Shown piece after piece: positions 49,389 to 62,431 of a stretch of 64,000 nt of DNA. Below the pieces are notes generated by a model. The model was not told the DNA's origin and searched no databases. It worked only from the letters and a program-made list of their open reading frames with translations. This DNA is from Nipponacmea schrenckii (Eukaryota > Mollusca > Gastropoda > Lottiidae): positions 20,509,106 to 20,573,105 of the forward strand of contig JAUJPP010000005.1 in the NCBI GenBank assembly GCA_030562195.1, written 5' to 3'. Both the position numbers and the translations under genes were made by a program. The first letter of the stretch is position 1; each line of letters begins with the position of its first letter.

Positions 49389-50039
49389 ATGTTTACAGTA
49401 ATAAAGTTGTAAATATTCTGAAGAGACAAAATAATAAGTAAAAGATCTAATAAATAATTTTTGAAAAGGTATTACCCCTTATAATAACCCTTTTCTCTGA
49501 ATGGTTTACGTAAATGTTTCAATTATTAATATTAAAGTATATTTGATTTATTGAATATAACCGCAATCATTTTTTTTCTGTGATAAAATAATTATTTTTT
49601 TTTGATGTTTGAAATTAATATTTTTAGCGAAGAGCGGAGTGTTATTCTAACCTTGCCTAAGGAAAAATAATAACCTTGCTTTTCATGTTGTATTTTATTT
49701 CGGAATTTGTAGCATAATAGAGATTGCCCCAAAGGGTCACCTAGTTTTAACGGACAAACAATGACCAAATGACCCAAACCGTTGTTACTTTGTCACAGGA
49801 CAATAGCGGATCTCTTGTCCGAGATGCTTTGACAAAATGAAGACAAAATTACATAGCAGACTTGCGGTCAAGAAAAGATTATATATCTTTCAAGTGAATA
49901 TAGAGCTTATCTTCGTATATATTTGATTAAGCGAAAAATAATGAAGGTTTTGAAATACAAGATAGTTTAAGTACATCTATCACACATTATCTTTAAACTC
50001 ACGTTATTCAGTATTCAATCTAAAGCCGCAGCAGATGAG

Positions 50040-50206
50040 GTCCAATGTTCGGTTTAGGATTATCGATATAGTGGAAAACAGTAGAAGTGAATTGTGTCGA
50101 TTCAGTAGAAACTGGTAGAAGTGAATACATGGTTTATGGACCCGGACACACTTCGCTTCTTCTTTTTATACTTTAATGATAATCACGGACCGGACATCGA
50201 TCGGAC
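50040..50206. mobile_element. MITE related to the 34-bp minisatellite
   Basis: The left end (GTCCAATGTTCGGTTTAGG then ATTATCGATA) and the right end (GATAATCACGGACCGGACAT then CGATCGGAC) are imperfect inverted repeats. Inside are two units of the motif found ten times at 570-925. The right end shows a small internal duplication. A third, partial relative lies at 55699-55760. Confidence 0.65.
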
Positions 50207-51639
50207 ATCGGTCCCCGATAGTCTATTATTCTATTGAAATTTCGGCGGCCCATGTTGTACATATGGTCCGCTTCTTTGCTTAATCTGACTTCTCATTCTT
50301 TTCTAAAATAATTTCAATGTTGGGTCCGTACCTTGGTGCTTTTTAGTGGCAATAATGCATTTTCACTATTGTTAAACAAACTTCATTATGTAGTTCGTAA
50401 ATTGATTTGCTGAAAAAAACATATTTTGTATATTTATATCATATTTATTCTTTTGTTTTTAATGATAAACGTTACAATTCTTCCATAAATCCGGAGCTAT
50501 CGGGGACGGCATGGAAACGATAAATTGTTCCTGGAAAGAATGGTAATCCAAGATAAACATCATACATTTTAATAACCCATGAAATGAAAAATACCAACCT
50601 CTATGACTTTAACAGGCTGACCATATGAATATTAGATTTACTAAACATTAGTAATCTTATTCAAAAATATTCTAAATTTTGTCAGTCAACTGTGAAAATT
50701 CACGATAGATTGAACATAACTTTAATTAAAAATACATCAATTTTTAGTTTACTTCCCTGAGTGGACATTATGAATATAATAATTTTCAATGTATAAATTG
50801 AACATTTATGGCTATCTGTTTTCAACCAGAAATTGTTAAGTTCAAAACGATTAGTATAATAAATCATATATATATGTTAGTCAAGTGGTAAATAGTTTGT
50901 TAAAAAGACATAAAAAGATCAAAATTAATAGAAATAAAAAGGAGGGGGTCATTTTAAATTATATGAAAAATATTAATTTTCACTGTTCCTGAATGATATT
51001 GCGCCGAATGTTTGCTTAGGTGAATATGTGTTGAATTGGAAGTTTTCATAAAACAATGTGTCTAAATAACACTATGCCTATATGACTGATTCAAAAAGAT
51101 CATTGTCCACAGAAGAAATGTACCTTAAGTAGTCTTCCGTGTCTAACTGATTTAGAAATTGAAGTTGCTCATTCTGATTCGTTATTTGGATACGAACTTG
51201 GTACACAATTTGAACAGAGAAACCTTTATCAAAGCAATTAAAACATCGCTAAAAATCAGAAGTCGATATACAGCAGAAGATGTCCACCCAGGCAAAGTAA
51301 CAAACGCCCACTTGAACAATACATGTACATGTAATTGGCAAAACAACAATCCCAATGATCGAATATGCAACATGGGACGGCAGGTTATCGAATTGACTCT
51401 TTCATCATTATTTCATTTCTCACGAACTGTGCATTATAAAGAGTTAAAAAGAGAAATTTAGATTCAAAACACGGGGAATAACTTATCGATGTTCATTTTC
51501 GGTTGATATTAAACAAATCACATTCTGTGTTTTCGAGATAAAAATTGAAACATAGTAGTGTCATATTTAAACCAAGATGAAACTAGAACTGTGAACAGTA
51601 CTGAGAGTGGCATACAACCCCTATGGGGCCACTTGATAC

Positions 51640-52030
51640 AAGGTCACATGATATAGCCTTTTTTAAACACTCAAAACAAACTTTTTAACAACCATTATAA
51701 GCATATGTATGAACAGCTTAGGTCAAGTACATTATTTGACTTGAAAATTATTAAGGTCAAGGTCACTTGATATAGCCTTTTGAATTTTTTTAAAAACTAA
51801 AACGGGTACAAAAAAAATTGTTGTTGACCATTATAGGCCTATGTGTGGATAGCAAAGGCCAAGAACATTCTACTTGTAAAAATTCAGTGTCATTGAAGGT
51901 CAATGTCATTTGATATAATTGTTGTTGACCATTATAGGCCTATGTGTGGATAGCAAAGGTCAAGAGCATCCTACTTGAAAAAATTCAGGGTCATTGAAGG
52001 TCAAGGTCATTGTATTTGGCCTTTTGAATT
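51640..52030. repeat. three diverged copies of an about 100-bp GGTCA-rich repeat
   Basis: GACCATTATAGGCCTATGTG then GATAGCAAAGG(C/T)CAAGA occurs at about 51826 and 51926, and a weaker version (AACCATTATAAGCATATGTA) at 51689. Units end in CATTGAAGGTCAAGGTCA or similar, containing TCAAGGTCA, the half-site of ERR/SF-1-type nuclear receptors. AGGTCACATGATATAGCC-like text separates the copies. Confidence 0.8.
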
Positions 52031-52213
52031 TTCAAAAAAATTCAATCTGGCATTAAAAAAAATTTAAATTTGAAAATCAAAATTCAAAAAACAAGTTTTA
52101 GATAAAGTAACAAGGTTTCGAAAAACACAAAAATCGGACAAATGGGATAAAAATTAGCGGACTTATTAAAATTTTGCTGAATGTTATCGTTCTGTGATGA
52201 CACATAAAGTATC

Positions 52214-52365
52214 ACTTCCGGTTTGGATTTTTTATTCTAAAAGGGTTCTAATTATGCCTGATAGTATATATGTATAGCTTTTGTACTGATTTCTTACATA
52301 CACCGGAAGCTGGGTGCCCAACGCGGTTCTAAAAAACCGGAAGTTCTCACGCAAGAACCGGAAGT
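52214..52365. promoter_or_regulatory. cluster of four ETS-type motifs
   Basis: ACTTCCGG at 52214-52221, ACCGGAAG at 52302-52309 and ACCGGAAGT at 52336-52344 and 52357-52365 all fit the ETS core CCGGAAGT. No gene start is recognisable nearby, so the motifs may belong to a repeat. Confidence 0.4.
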
Positions 52366-53200
52366 GGTAAAAAAAAATTTATGATGCGGTTTTATTTCTT
52401 TAGGCGACTTCTATATATTCTGTAATTTTCAAAGCGATCGGGTAATTAGCAACAAAGTTATGCAATTATTCAATTATTATTATGCAATTACTAACTACTG
52501 ATGCGTAAAAATTTTAGTTTTATATGTTCATTTTCTATTCCAGTACGTATCTTATCGTATTTTTCAAACCAAATGTCTATACCATTTTCGAGTTGGGCTA
52601 GGGAGCTTCCCGAAAAAAAAAAAGTCTAATGAAAACAAAATGTGAATAGGGTTCAGTTCAGCCTTTGGTGAAAATACACGATTTCGTTTACGGGAGCTTT
52701 TGGTGGGACGGACCGCGGAAGCACAGTATGACATCCAACCAAACGAACTATAGTGTATGATGATCAGGACTGAGAAATGAAGAGGTGCATGATTATCCAC
52801 TTACGACAGTTGTTTTTGTATTGATAGTCTTCTGTATAATCTAAATCTAAGACTAATACGGTTTATATATCCCTCGATTGGATCTCTGAAAAGAATATCT
52901 CTATAGTTGGGAGAAAAACTACATTTTGAATAAGATGAAAGGGATAAATGGTGTCAATGAAACGGAAGAATAATAGAAGATACATGTTTACGTCTATAAA
53001 CATAATAAAGCGAATACTAGATGTGTAAGAAGGGCAGATGTAGAAGTCAGCTGCGAGAAAAATTATTACTCAACAGGATGTATTTTTAGACTGACCGAAT
53101 TATGAAAAGTGCATATGATTATATAAAAGAATACGACACCATACTTTTAACTAGTGTGGATATACCAGGCCCTGTCAGTGAGAATGACGCCTTTAGGAAT

Positions 53201-53319
53201 GTTAGGTTTAACTGCTTGACAAATGTATATTAGGTTAAACTGCTTGACAAATGTATATTTAGGTTGTAAATGCTTGCCAAACGTATATTAGTTCGTAGCT
53301 GCTTGACTGACGTATAATA
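53201..53319. repeat. 29-bp tandem repeat, 4 copies
   Basis: TGCTTGAC or TGCTTGCC at 53213, 53241, 53271 and 53300, each followed by AAATGTATATTAGG-like sequence. Divergence increases toward the right end. Confidence 0.8.
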
Positions 53320-53639
53320 CCGTCCTTAATTTAGGCACTCAATCGTAAATTCCCTACTTTCTCTGAAATTCAATCTATTCATTTCATAGATGAGAGGGTC
53401 ACTCAGTGGAATAATTTGCTGAATCTTATGAATGAATGGTTCATTGTATTCTTATGAAATAGATACAGACAATGGTAACTTTCTAGTGCCTCTCGTCATC
53501 TCAATGTCATCACTGACCACTGAAATATTCAAGGTATATTGTTTTCCAGTCAACTGTTCTGACAGTGACCACGGTGGGTCTAATATGATAGAATAATAGA
53601 AATGAAATAGATGGAGTATTATATCCTACTCTTCCTCTT

Positions 53640-53905
53640 CTCCTGGACTAACAGACAGACAATGTCATAAAATGAGGGAAATTTTGCCTGGGCAGCGGCA
53701 AAAGCCTTTTCTTTTGTCGAGGCATCTAGGTTAATTGTCCCATCCGTGTGATTAGTCGCCTTTTCCATGTCATCACTGACAATGGGAATCCGGGTTCAAA
53801 ATTTCGAAGGTAGGCCTATTATCTATATAGGCATTTGCCGGGATAGAACCATAGATCTTCGGGATAGCCAGCAAGAGTGTTACTCGCATAGCAACCGCAG
53901 CTCTC
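53640..53905 (-). mobile_element. tRNA-derived SINE
   Basis: The plus strand shows GAGGGAAATTTTGCCTGGGC, AATTGTCCCATCCGTGTGA, CGCCTTTTCCATGTCATCAC and TGACAATGGG, the same blocks as in other family members. On the minus strand GGTTCTATCCC near 53840 is B-box-like, and GTTGCTATGCGAGTAACACT upstream of it is A-box-like. Inner bases have diverged. Confidence 0.6.
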
Positions 53906-54491
53906 ACTAAGTCAGTTAAGACACGACACTCAGATAACCATCGGATGACGTATCCTTTTAATTTCGTAAATAACCCGTATACTTCTTCGAAGAATTATTT
54001 ATCTTACATCGTGTGGATTCCTATTCAAGTGCTAAGCCTTAAATAATGTTTGTCCCGGGATCTGAATTCCTCAAAGATAATCAAAAGAAAGGCGACAGGG
54101 GTCTAAGTAACAAAAATCTTGACACGTGTGTCCAGTGGTCACGTATATTATTAATCGTAGAGAATATGAGACGCGACTGGACAATGGTTTCTTTATATGA
54201 TTCAACTAAAGTAGAATTGAGTCTATCTCTTGATCCCTTCTAGATTTACTTACATAAAAAACATGAATTATCACCCAGGTCAGAGCAGCTTAAACTGTCC
54301 ACGGTTTCAGAGAAGTTATGGTCACTATGCCTGACCGTATCAAATTATATCTAAGTTGACAATAACAATTTCAGAATAATTGTATGGTGTGGGATAGGGT
54401 TTAATTTTGTTTACGAAAAAAGCATCTTTTGGAATTGGTCCCTTATTTAAACTATGTCTAAAGGTAACCATGAACTATATTTTATACGCCT

Positions 54492-54762
54492 TTAAAGGAA
54501 GAATTGGTTATTACGTTGAACCAATGATACCTTAGTCTCAGAAACGGAAATTATTGACTAAGCTAATCAGTATTGCTGTTCACATTAAAATCCATGTATA
54601 TCTAGAATTATATGTGTTTTAAAGTTCAAATGACGACTTGTCATTTTTTGAAACTCTGCGACACATAATGTATATAAATTTACAGTAATATGTCAACTTT
54701 AAGGTATTCTTGAACTAATTATGAGATTTTAAGACACAAATCAACCAATGTATCTTTTTTAA
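54492..54762. mobile_element. TTAA-ended MITE relative, about 270 bp
   Basis: It begins TTAAAGGAAGAATTGG and ends near AACCAATG...TTTTTTAA. It shares TAGTCTCAGAAACGG with the 45459 copy and GCTAATCAG with the 48891 copy. This is a shortened, diverged family member. Confidence 0.6.
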
Positions 54763-55698
54763 ACTAAAGTTTCGCATTTACATTAGGAGGATTCATTAGA
54801 AAAGAAACTTCTAGCAAACAAGATAACGGTCAATATATCGGCTGTGTAAAATTAAAGGTGATATTACACTTTGTTATCTACACCTAACGCTAAAATTTGA
54901 TTCAAGTAAAACATGGTCAATCTAACAAGTCCTATCATTCGCCTATAATACGAGACCACCTGAAAGAAAATGGTTGACATATGTTTTATTTATGATCTCT
55001 ACGTATTTACTTTATAAGAAAGTTTTTGGTCAGTCTTTTCTTTACCAAAGTCTCCGTGTTGATGTTTCATTTACTTTTACTTTCTCGGTCTTTGATGACC
55101 GAATCCTTAGTAAATAGAGTGACGTTAAAATCCCTTTTTACATTTCTATATTAAGCCTATCAGATATCGCCCAACTTCCATTATCATTTTCCAAATTTCT
55201 CTTTTTATTGTGTTTATTTTCCATTTCTTTCAGGAAATAGGATACGGGGGTCATTTCTCCTAAAACATTTTCAAGTGTTTTAACCTTTCATACAAATTTC
55301 ACGTTCATTTTTCCAGTGTAACATACCCGACGAGACAAGGTAACATACGCTAACTATCCGAAACAATGTCATTTTATATATTACTACAAGAGTTCTGTTA
55401 AGTTATTGTCTTCCATTAGCCCTAAAGACATTCCGACGTCCGTTCCCTTCGTCTTTTTGCAACTGTCTTTACTCTCTATTCATATTTATAAATGAACTGT
55501 GCTGGTCTTCTTATTGCAGTTCCCACGGTTTCTAAAATGTACTTGGAATAAAATTTAGCTCCTAGGCCTGTTCCTTCTCGCAAACAGAAATAATTGCAAT
55601 GTGAATGGACGTGTAATAAGGTATTGATTTCATATACCAAGTACGTCTAAGTAAAGAATACTAGTAAACGAATAACGGTATTTTTGTGCGAATTGTGC

Positions 55699-55760
55699 TA
55701 TTATCGATTCAGTAGAAGTTAGAATACATAGGGTACGGATCCGGACACAATTCCTCGAAG
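55699..55760. repeat. partial copy of the 34-bp-motif MITE family
   Basis: TATTATCGATTCAGTAGAAG is followed by TACGGATCCGGACACA, matching the unit and the right flank of the copies at 570 and 50040. Only about one unit is present and no clear end repeats are visible. Confidence 0.5.
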
Positions 55761-56545
55761 TTTTATGCGGAGCAACGATTTGTTCTTCGCAATAGGAATC
55801 AGATTCAAATTCAAGCTTTCGTTCCCACAAAATTGAAAAAAAAAACAAACGTGAGACGGGTATGTATTAACATTATTCATACTGTGTTCACCTGGTTTCT
55901 ATAAACTTCCACACAAATCATTTTCAAGTAGATTAACTGTACAATTTATTTTGTGACGGTTCTATGAAGGTCTAAAGCCAACTGTGTTCGTATTTCAATG
56001 AAAAATATAGAAAAATAAGTAATAATTATCCAAACAATTGCAATTTTCAGTCAATTTTTTGGTAAGCAACGACGCCTTTGTTGTGACAGAATGGGGGATG
56101 ATTATAGGGTTGTCTCTGCTTACGTGCCGTTAGATTATCATCATAAATGGCAAATAGTAGGGAGTTTACAATTGCTACACTCAAAGTGAAATACATGCCG
56201 AGTGGATTGTATTGAATAAGAATAATTGCTTTAATGCTTAATATATACTTATTCTTTTTTTGACAGAACGGCTTCGACATTTGACAATTTTTTAAGCAAT
56301 TTGTGTTTTGTAAAGAAAGGTTTCCAGCTGTTTCGTCTCCGAGTTGTATTCTTTGTTTGTAGTTATGAAATGTTGATTTAAAAAGACATTTGAAATACTT
56401 AATTTTGTGAAATCATGTAATAATTGTTTTTGCTACAATACCTACATTGTCCATGTCAAAATATGTCGAACGAATTTAGAAGAAGTGACTTTCACTGGTG
56501 GCGTCAGTTTACATTGATTTTTGCACACTGCTCAACACTATAAAC

Positions 56546-56636
56546 CAGTGCTTCTCAACAGGGGTCCATATGGTCCATGTGGGGGAATTACGAGACATTT
56601 CGCCAATCATCTCATAAAAAAGGTTGAGAAGCACTG
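56546..56636. mobile_element. 91-bp hAT-type MITE
   Basis: Perfect 14-bp terminal inverted repeats CAGTGCTTCTCAAC (56546-56559) and GTTGAGAAGCACTG (56623-56636) are flanked by exact 8-bp duplications CTATAAAC at 56538-56545 and 56637-56644. The 8-bp duplication and the CAGTG...TTCTCAAC ends are hallmarks of the hAT superfamily. It has no coding capacity, so an autonomous partner must have moved it. Confidence 0.95.
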
Positions 56637-57419
56637 CTATAAACATTTGTACAAGGTGGTTTATCTTCATCAAGATAGACGTAACGCGCAAATTTACACG
56701 GGAAGAATACAATGCACAGGACTCCAACTATTAAGGAATAAACCAGAAAGAACCTAGGGATGAGTAGTGTTGTACGCATTCTTATATGGCTCAAAGGGAT
56801 TTTCACACCCTGTTATTCTAGGGGCTTCAATTTTTTTTTCACTCGATCATTTGGCTGCGACATAAATTCAGCATCACGTCCGATGGGTTTAAATTATCGA
56901 TTGTACGAAAAAAATTCGGACGCAGGCAGACGATAGGCGACGGATGATATATTTGGTGTAATTATACGTTCGGAAACATTTTGTATGCCAGTAATTCGTT
57001 CGGTAAAGACGTAGGACGTGAGCGGGTTTCCGTGCGCATGTTTTTCTAGCGAAGTTGAAAACATACGTTTTTACCACTCGGAAATAATATATAACGTGTT
57101 TCTATACGAACAAAATGTCTTATAAACAGTTTTAAATTGTTTTCATCACAATGCGTTCATGTTAGGAAACAAAGTTTCAAAATTCAGCCAATATTCATAA
57201 CCTTGGGCTCCAAGTTGATGGTGAAAAACGCAGATGTAACATGTGGAAGGGGTAAACTGAGACAACCAAATCCTCGACCTTAACACCTCGGTAGATTAAA
57301 CCTAATATTGCACGTTGTTGATATTAATTTCGTTACTTTCTAGTGGATTGTTGCCAAACATTAGTCGCTTCTTGATTCAATATATTAAATATCATAATGT
57401 GCGACCTAAGGATCACCTC

Positions 57420-57575
57420 AGATTAACTATAATCTATCTTTTGATAAGGGCGAAAAATAAATATATCCTTAGATCTACATTGATACTTGGGAACCTTCTG
57501 TATGTTGAAATCACACGTCCGTTAGCAGGTAAGATAATATAAACCACTATTGGAGGTCGAAATTCGTGAATTCCT
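57420..57575 (+). pseudogene. diverged duplicate of the exon-like block at 62411-62548
   Basis: About 80% of bases match the later block, including TTGATACTTGGGAACCTTCT and ATTGGAGGTCGAAATTCGT. The aligned start codon is AGG (57447-57449) instead of ATG, and a 4-base gain before the GCAG/GTAAG donor at 57528/57529 changes the phase. If the 62432 exon is real, this copy cannot start translation at the same place. Confidence 0.5.
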
Positions 57576-58299
57576 TGTCCCCTCGAAATTGTAATTACTA
57601 AATTAAATATTGGTGCTTTATAGTAAATGATATCGTCAGCCTGCAATATCCTGAAAATGCTTCACAAATCCAGCAGTTTCGATCCAATTGTTAACGAAAT
57701 CTTTCTAGAAAGGCCTATATATATCTTGAGAAAACACTCTAGAAGCCATAATTCTGGACGGATTCTGAAAAAGCGTGAAACTATTCTTAATAATTTCAAT
57801 AAAGCACCCATCGCAAATAAATAACGTCGGAAATATGGTATCACACTTGTATAGGAAATAGGAAATAGTATTGACATCACTTATTTTCTCACGGTATTTT
57901 TTAAAAATTTTGTCCGTCTTTGTGAAAATCCAGAATTATAAGCAATTTTTACAGTAATTTACCAGCTTGTGAAATATATTTGAAAAATAACCACAGCTAC
58001 AATGGGTATAAAGCTATATTTTTTACACCTAGTCATTAGCAATTTACTGGGATCAACTATTATTAAACTGACTTAAAAAATTATATTGAATACGACATGC
58101 GGATATCCTATGACCATGCACCGAACAATTAATCTATAGTGATATGCACTTATTGTTAATTGTTTGTGGCTTCCTGATAAGATAGGGTATGCACGGTGAC
58201 AGGTATATGGTCGTACTAATACCATGTTAAACTGCAATAATAGATGCAAGGTTCACATTTCAAGTTGTTTGAGTTTGACAGCAAACTATTAAATAAACG

Positions 58300-58950
58300 C
58301 TGATTATAAGACTTTCTTTATAATCTTGTATAGTGATATCTAATAAATATGTACAGTTTAAGAGTATGTTTATAATCCCTTCTATAGCGAAATCTGGGTT
58401 TCGTACAATCTTATATCTAATAAATACATGTACAATTTAAAAGTATGTTAATATTAACTTTTATAGTGTGAGATCTGGGTATAAGAATTCTCGTACAATC
58501 TTATATCTAATAAATATGTACAATTTAAAAGTATGTTAATATTAACTTTTATAGTGTGAGATCTGGGTATAAGAATTCTCGTACAATCTTATATCTAATA
58601 AATATGTACAATTTAAAAGTATGTTAATATTAACTTTTATAGTGTGAGATCTGGGTATAAGAATTCTCGTACAATCTTATATCTAATAAATATGTACAAT
58701 TTAAAAGTATGTTAATATTAACTTTTATAGTGTTAGATCTGGGTATAAGAATTCGCGTACAATCTTGTATTGTGATAACTAATAAATATGTACAATTTAG
58801 AAGAGGCAAAATTTTATTCGCTGTCACAATGATATTTAATAAATATATACAATTTATAACAATCATGTCTAAATTCACGTATATTAAGGTCCGGATACAA
58901 GAATTTCGTATAATCGTATTTGCCGATACCTAATAAATATGTACAATTAA
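58300..58950. repeat. 88-bp tandem array with a central palindrome
   Basis: AGATCTGGG recurs at 58471, 58559, 58647 and 58735, exactly 88 bp apart, with a shorter unit before (near 58390) and degenerate units after. Each full unit holds the perfect palindrome GTTAATATTAAC (for example 58447-58458) and AATAAATATGTACAATTT. Inner copies are identical or nearly so, implying recent expansion. Confidence 0.93.
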
Positions 58951-58959
58951 TAATCTAAA

Positions 58960-61900
58960 ACAACAATGTGAAGGTAAATAGGTTTGAAAAAGAAATCGAA
59001 TTGATTAAATCAGAGTAAAGGGAGGCAACTCTTTTTTCATTTTACCTTACTAAATTGACATTTATATTGTGTTCTTTTTGATCAAAGTACTAGATATGAT
59101 GCTGAAATTTTTTTATATCCGATAAGCTTATATACATATAGATAAGCTTGTGTCGTTCAAAATCGATGCGTTCGGCACCTTAAGACTGTATTTTGCCTTG
59201 GAACACATTTAACAGTAGCCTACATACTCATTGGTCATGAAAGAAAGGTATCAATTTTGTATGTGGGCCAGAAAACTTGACCCTTTGATTCGTAGAAACT
59301 AATTCCTAGGTCACTCGAATATATCAGTCTCCATTCAAATATAATGGGTTTTAGACCCAAATTTGATGAAATTGACAAAAAAGATTAGTGTTATTTAAGA
59401 CAAGGGGGTTATAAAGGGCGATATTATTTTACCTCAAGTGTCGTGAGTGACACGTACTTAGTCAAGCTACACTTCAAATTTTACTTCGATAAATCACCAT
59501 TCAGGCAAGGTTATTTACACCTGTAATTAGCATTAGGTTACCTGGACACAACGATATGAGTCCAGTATAATTAGCGATTTACTGAATCTAATCCTTAGTA
59601 AATCACATCATACTAACATTCAGACTGGACAGTGGTCATCTAGAGGATATGAGTATCCAATAAAAATGTCCACTATTCGTTTTTTTTTTATCAGGCTATC
59701 GCTAAAGCAAGTCTTATGGATGGCTGTGAATGTACTTTTATTTGCTGTCCCACGCTTGCAGATGTTAAAGTGTTTTACGAGATATTCTGTGTGACACTAG
59801 ACAAATGAGCATCTTTGATTTCCAGAGCAATGTTACCAACAAGCATGTTTCAGCGAAATAAAACAATAAATAACTACAGATCGGGATCACAGGTAGACAA
59901 CTTGCGTGGAAATTAAGATTAAATACAATATTTATTTACATTAAGAGGGCTTCCACCCTCAGAATGAAAAATAAATAAATGTACCATAAGCATATACAAT
60001 TATAATCAAACTATGCAACTAAACAATAAACTGGCGTCTTAGGATGCAAGAGTCCACAAAAAATCACTGGGAGGAGCCCCAATCCACTCCAGTCCACGGG
60101 CATCACATCAAGTTTATCTGATCAATGAGTTATTTATATTGATTATGTAAACCTATATTTCAACAAGTTTGTATTTAGAAACAGAATGGTAACATCTTTC
60201 AAGATGAAAGGAGTGTATTATGTCTATGAATAAATTGCAGTAATTCAATCTTTTTTTTTACATTGTACATGAATGAATCATGCTGACGTTTCTTCACAGC
60301 TTAATTAGACAATACATTCAGCAAACGACCTACACACAGTGAAAGTTACGCAAGCGATCTGCTTTACGGAGACTGTCGAACGTGATGCATCCTGCTACTT
60401 ATTTAGCCAAAAGAACGACACGTGCTTGTTGGAGCAGGTGACATGCCACGCTTGTCATTTTAGCCAACACTTTGTGCGTCAGTCGGTTCGATTCCGACTC
60501 GATCGTCCATTAACTTGTCCGATGTCATTAAACCGTTTGTAATATCAGATCATTGAAGAAAAGATAGTTATACCATATTTGTTTACATTAGTAACTAAAT
60601 GACATGGAGGATGTGACGCAATCGATTCATGTGTCGACTATCCTTCCTTCTAATTAATATTCTAAGTGATGAGTGGCACTTACGCTCCAGTTATTTTAGC
60701 TGAATGTGGTAATACTAAAATTAACGTAATATTTCTGCTCCAATGGCGATGTGCTTCTAATTTGAACTGACGACTGGTCAAGCTGCGGATTACTCTCGTC
60801 AGAATTATTTGTTTATTTTTTAGGAATGTGATTGACCACTAGTGTTCAGATGTCCGAACTGACCAGCTGTCTATTATTATGGTGTATTGACCATTATGTC
60901 GTTAGTAAAAAGAACAGTCAGTGACTAACAACTGTAATGAAACGTTAACAAACTGGCTCGTGTAAGTTTGAATACATAACTAACAATGAATAGGTTTCAA
61001 ATGACATGACATTGACAGTGAATTGTTCAATGTAACGATTTGAAATTCACTGATGGATTTTTGTCTAATCCTGCACAGCAATCCCATCGATAAATCGAAA
61101 CATTATGAGCATTTTAAAGAGGTTTACTAAATTTTGTATGCGTATCGCATATGGTATAGTTATGGTACCATTTTAATTTTCACTCATCTGTAGTCCCTAC
61201 AATTCCGCTAATACCTAATAAGTTTTTGATGACGTTACAAATCGCAAAATATAATTGTATCATATTTAAGGCCCATTGCGATTATTGGTGTCATCAAACA
61301 CTAATAGTAGGCTAGAATTGCAGGAAACACAGACATTCTATTGAAAATTTGAATGGTGCTAATTGATTCCACCAGTGTCTCAACATACTCATATGCAATT
61401 TAGAAAAATTCAAATAATTTTTTTAACCTCTATCTTCATTAACTGGCTATAATAAAGATACAGCTGTATTAAAAACAGGGCAAATGTTCTTTCCATGAAC
61501 TCTTCAGACAAGACGGGCTCAAATGATACTTTCTTAGACTAAGAGTTCGAGTGACGAACAATTAAAACGAAATGTAACTGAAACTGCAAAAGATGTCGTA
61601 AACACGGACACGTGGAAGTAATTCTGAACTTCCATAATGAGAAATGTCAGATATCAAATTCATCATTATTTATAAACAATCAGGAAATAGTTAGATGAGA
61701 CGACCCCCCTCTCGCCATGCATGTCACCAACACTCCATGCATACTCAAAATGTGTCCATATGGTAACCCTTCATAAAATCAACAAAATCTTAGTGAAATT
61801 TTCCCATTGTTCTCTTACACTAATATAAACATAAGGATTATTCCGTACCACGTGCTTAATTGTCATGTCACGTGTCATCTTCACCCATCATCCCCGTTTT

Positions 61901-62282
61901 GCCCTCTTCAAACCCCGCGGTCGCCATTCATTTTCTACATTTAAAATGCAAATCCAACAAGTGAACAAACACACCTCTACATAAAAACTGACAAGATCAC
62001 ATTAAATGATGACGTAATTTAAATGTGAGCACATGATTTAAGAAGCGACACCTTAATAACGTGGACACCATATGTTCTGTAGGTCACTCAGCTTAAGTTT
62101 ATGTCAACATTAAGACATCGTTTACTTTTCATGAGAGCTTTGCCTGCTGACAAAAGGAATTGCATCAAATGTTCGTAGTCGAAACAAACTCTCGTGATTC
62201 TTAAAAACTTTGTGTACTTCACGGAAGTACTGCATGGAAACAAAAACAAACGTTACTTTTCTAACACCGACTTAAAAAAGGG
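58960..62282. other. intergenic, faint repeats only
   Basis: ACAATTATAATCAAACTATG near 59995 resembles ACAATTATAACCAAACTAAG near 48602 over about 35 bases. Apart from the T-arm-like hairpin at 60482, nothing else could be supported. Confidence 0.5.
60482..60505 (+). other. isolated tRNA T-arm-like hairpin / B box
   Basis: GTCGG-TTCGATT-CCGAC is a perfect 5-bp T-stem with a 7-base loop containing the B box GGTTCGATTCC. No matching acceptor stem, D-arm or A box of the right spacing is found upstream, so it is not called a tRNA gene. It may be a SINE or tRNA remnant. Confidence 0.35.
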
Positions 62283-62375
62283 TTCTGTCTACCTGCCGGA
62301 ACGTCAAACCGCATGCGAATGGCTTTCCCTGATTATCCTTACCCTTTTACAACTAACGCTGCAGACGACCTGATA
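62283..62375 (-). mobile_element. decayed SINE core
   Basis: CTACCTGCCGGAACGTCAAA, CCCTGATTATCCTTACCC and TTTTACAACTAACGCTGCAG align with the 43015-43145 core at matching spacing. It lies directly upstream of a TATATATATAA stretch and the putative first exon at 62432. Confidence 0.4.
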
Positions 62376-62431
62376 TATATATAACAACAAAGACGGGAAT
62401 ATGACTCCACCATAAAATCTAACCTTTGATA

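Noticed and set aside
60482..60505. tRNA gene
   Set aside because: A perfect T-arm exists, but there is no complementary acceptor strand, D-arm or anticodon arm at the right spacing.
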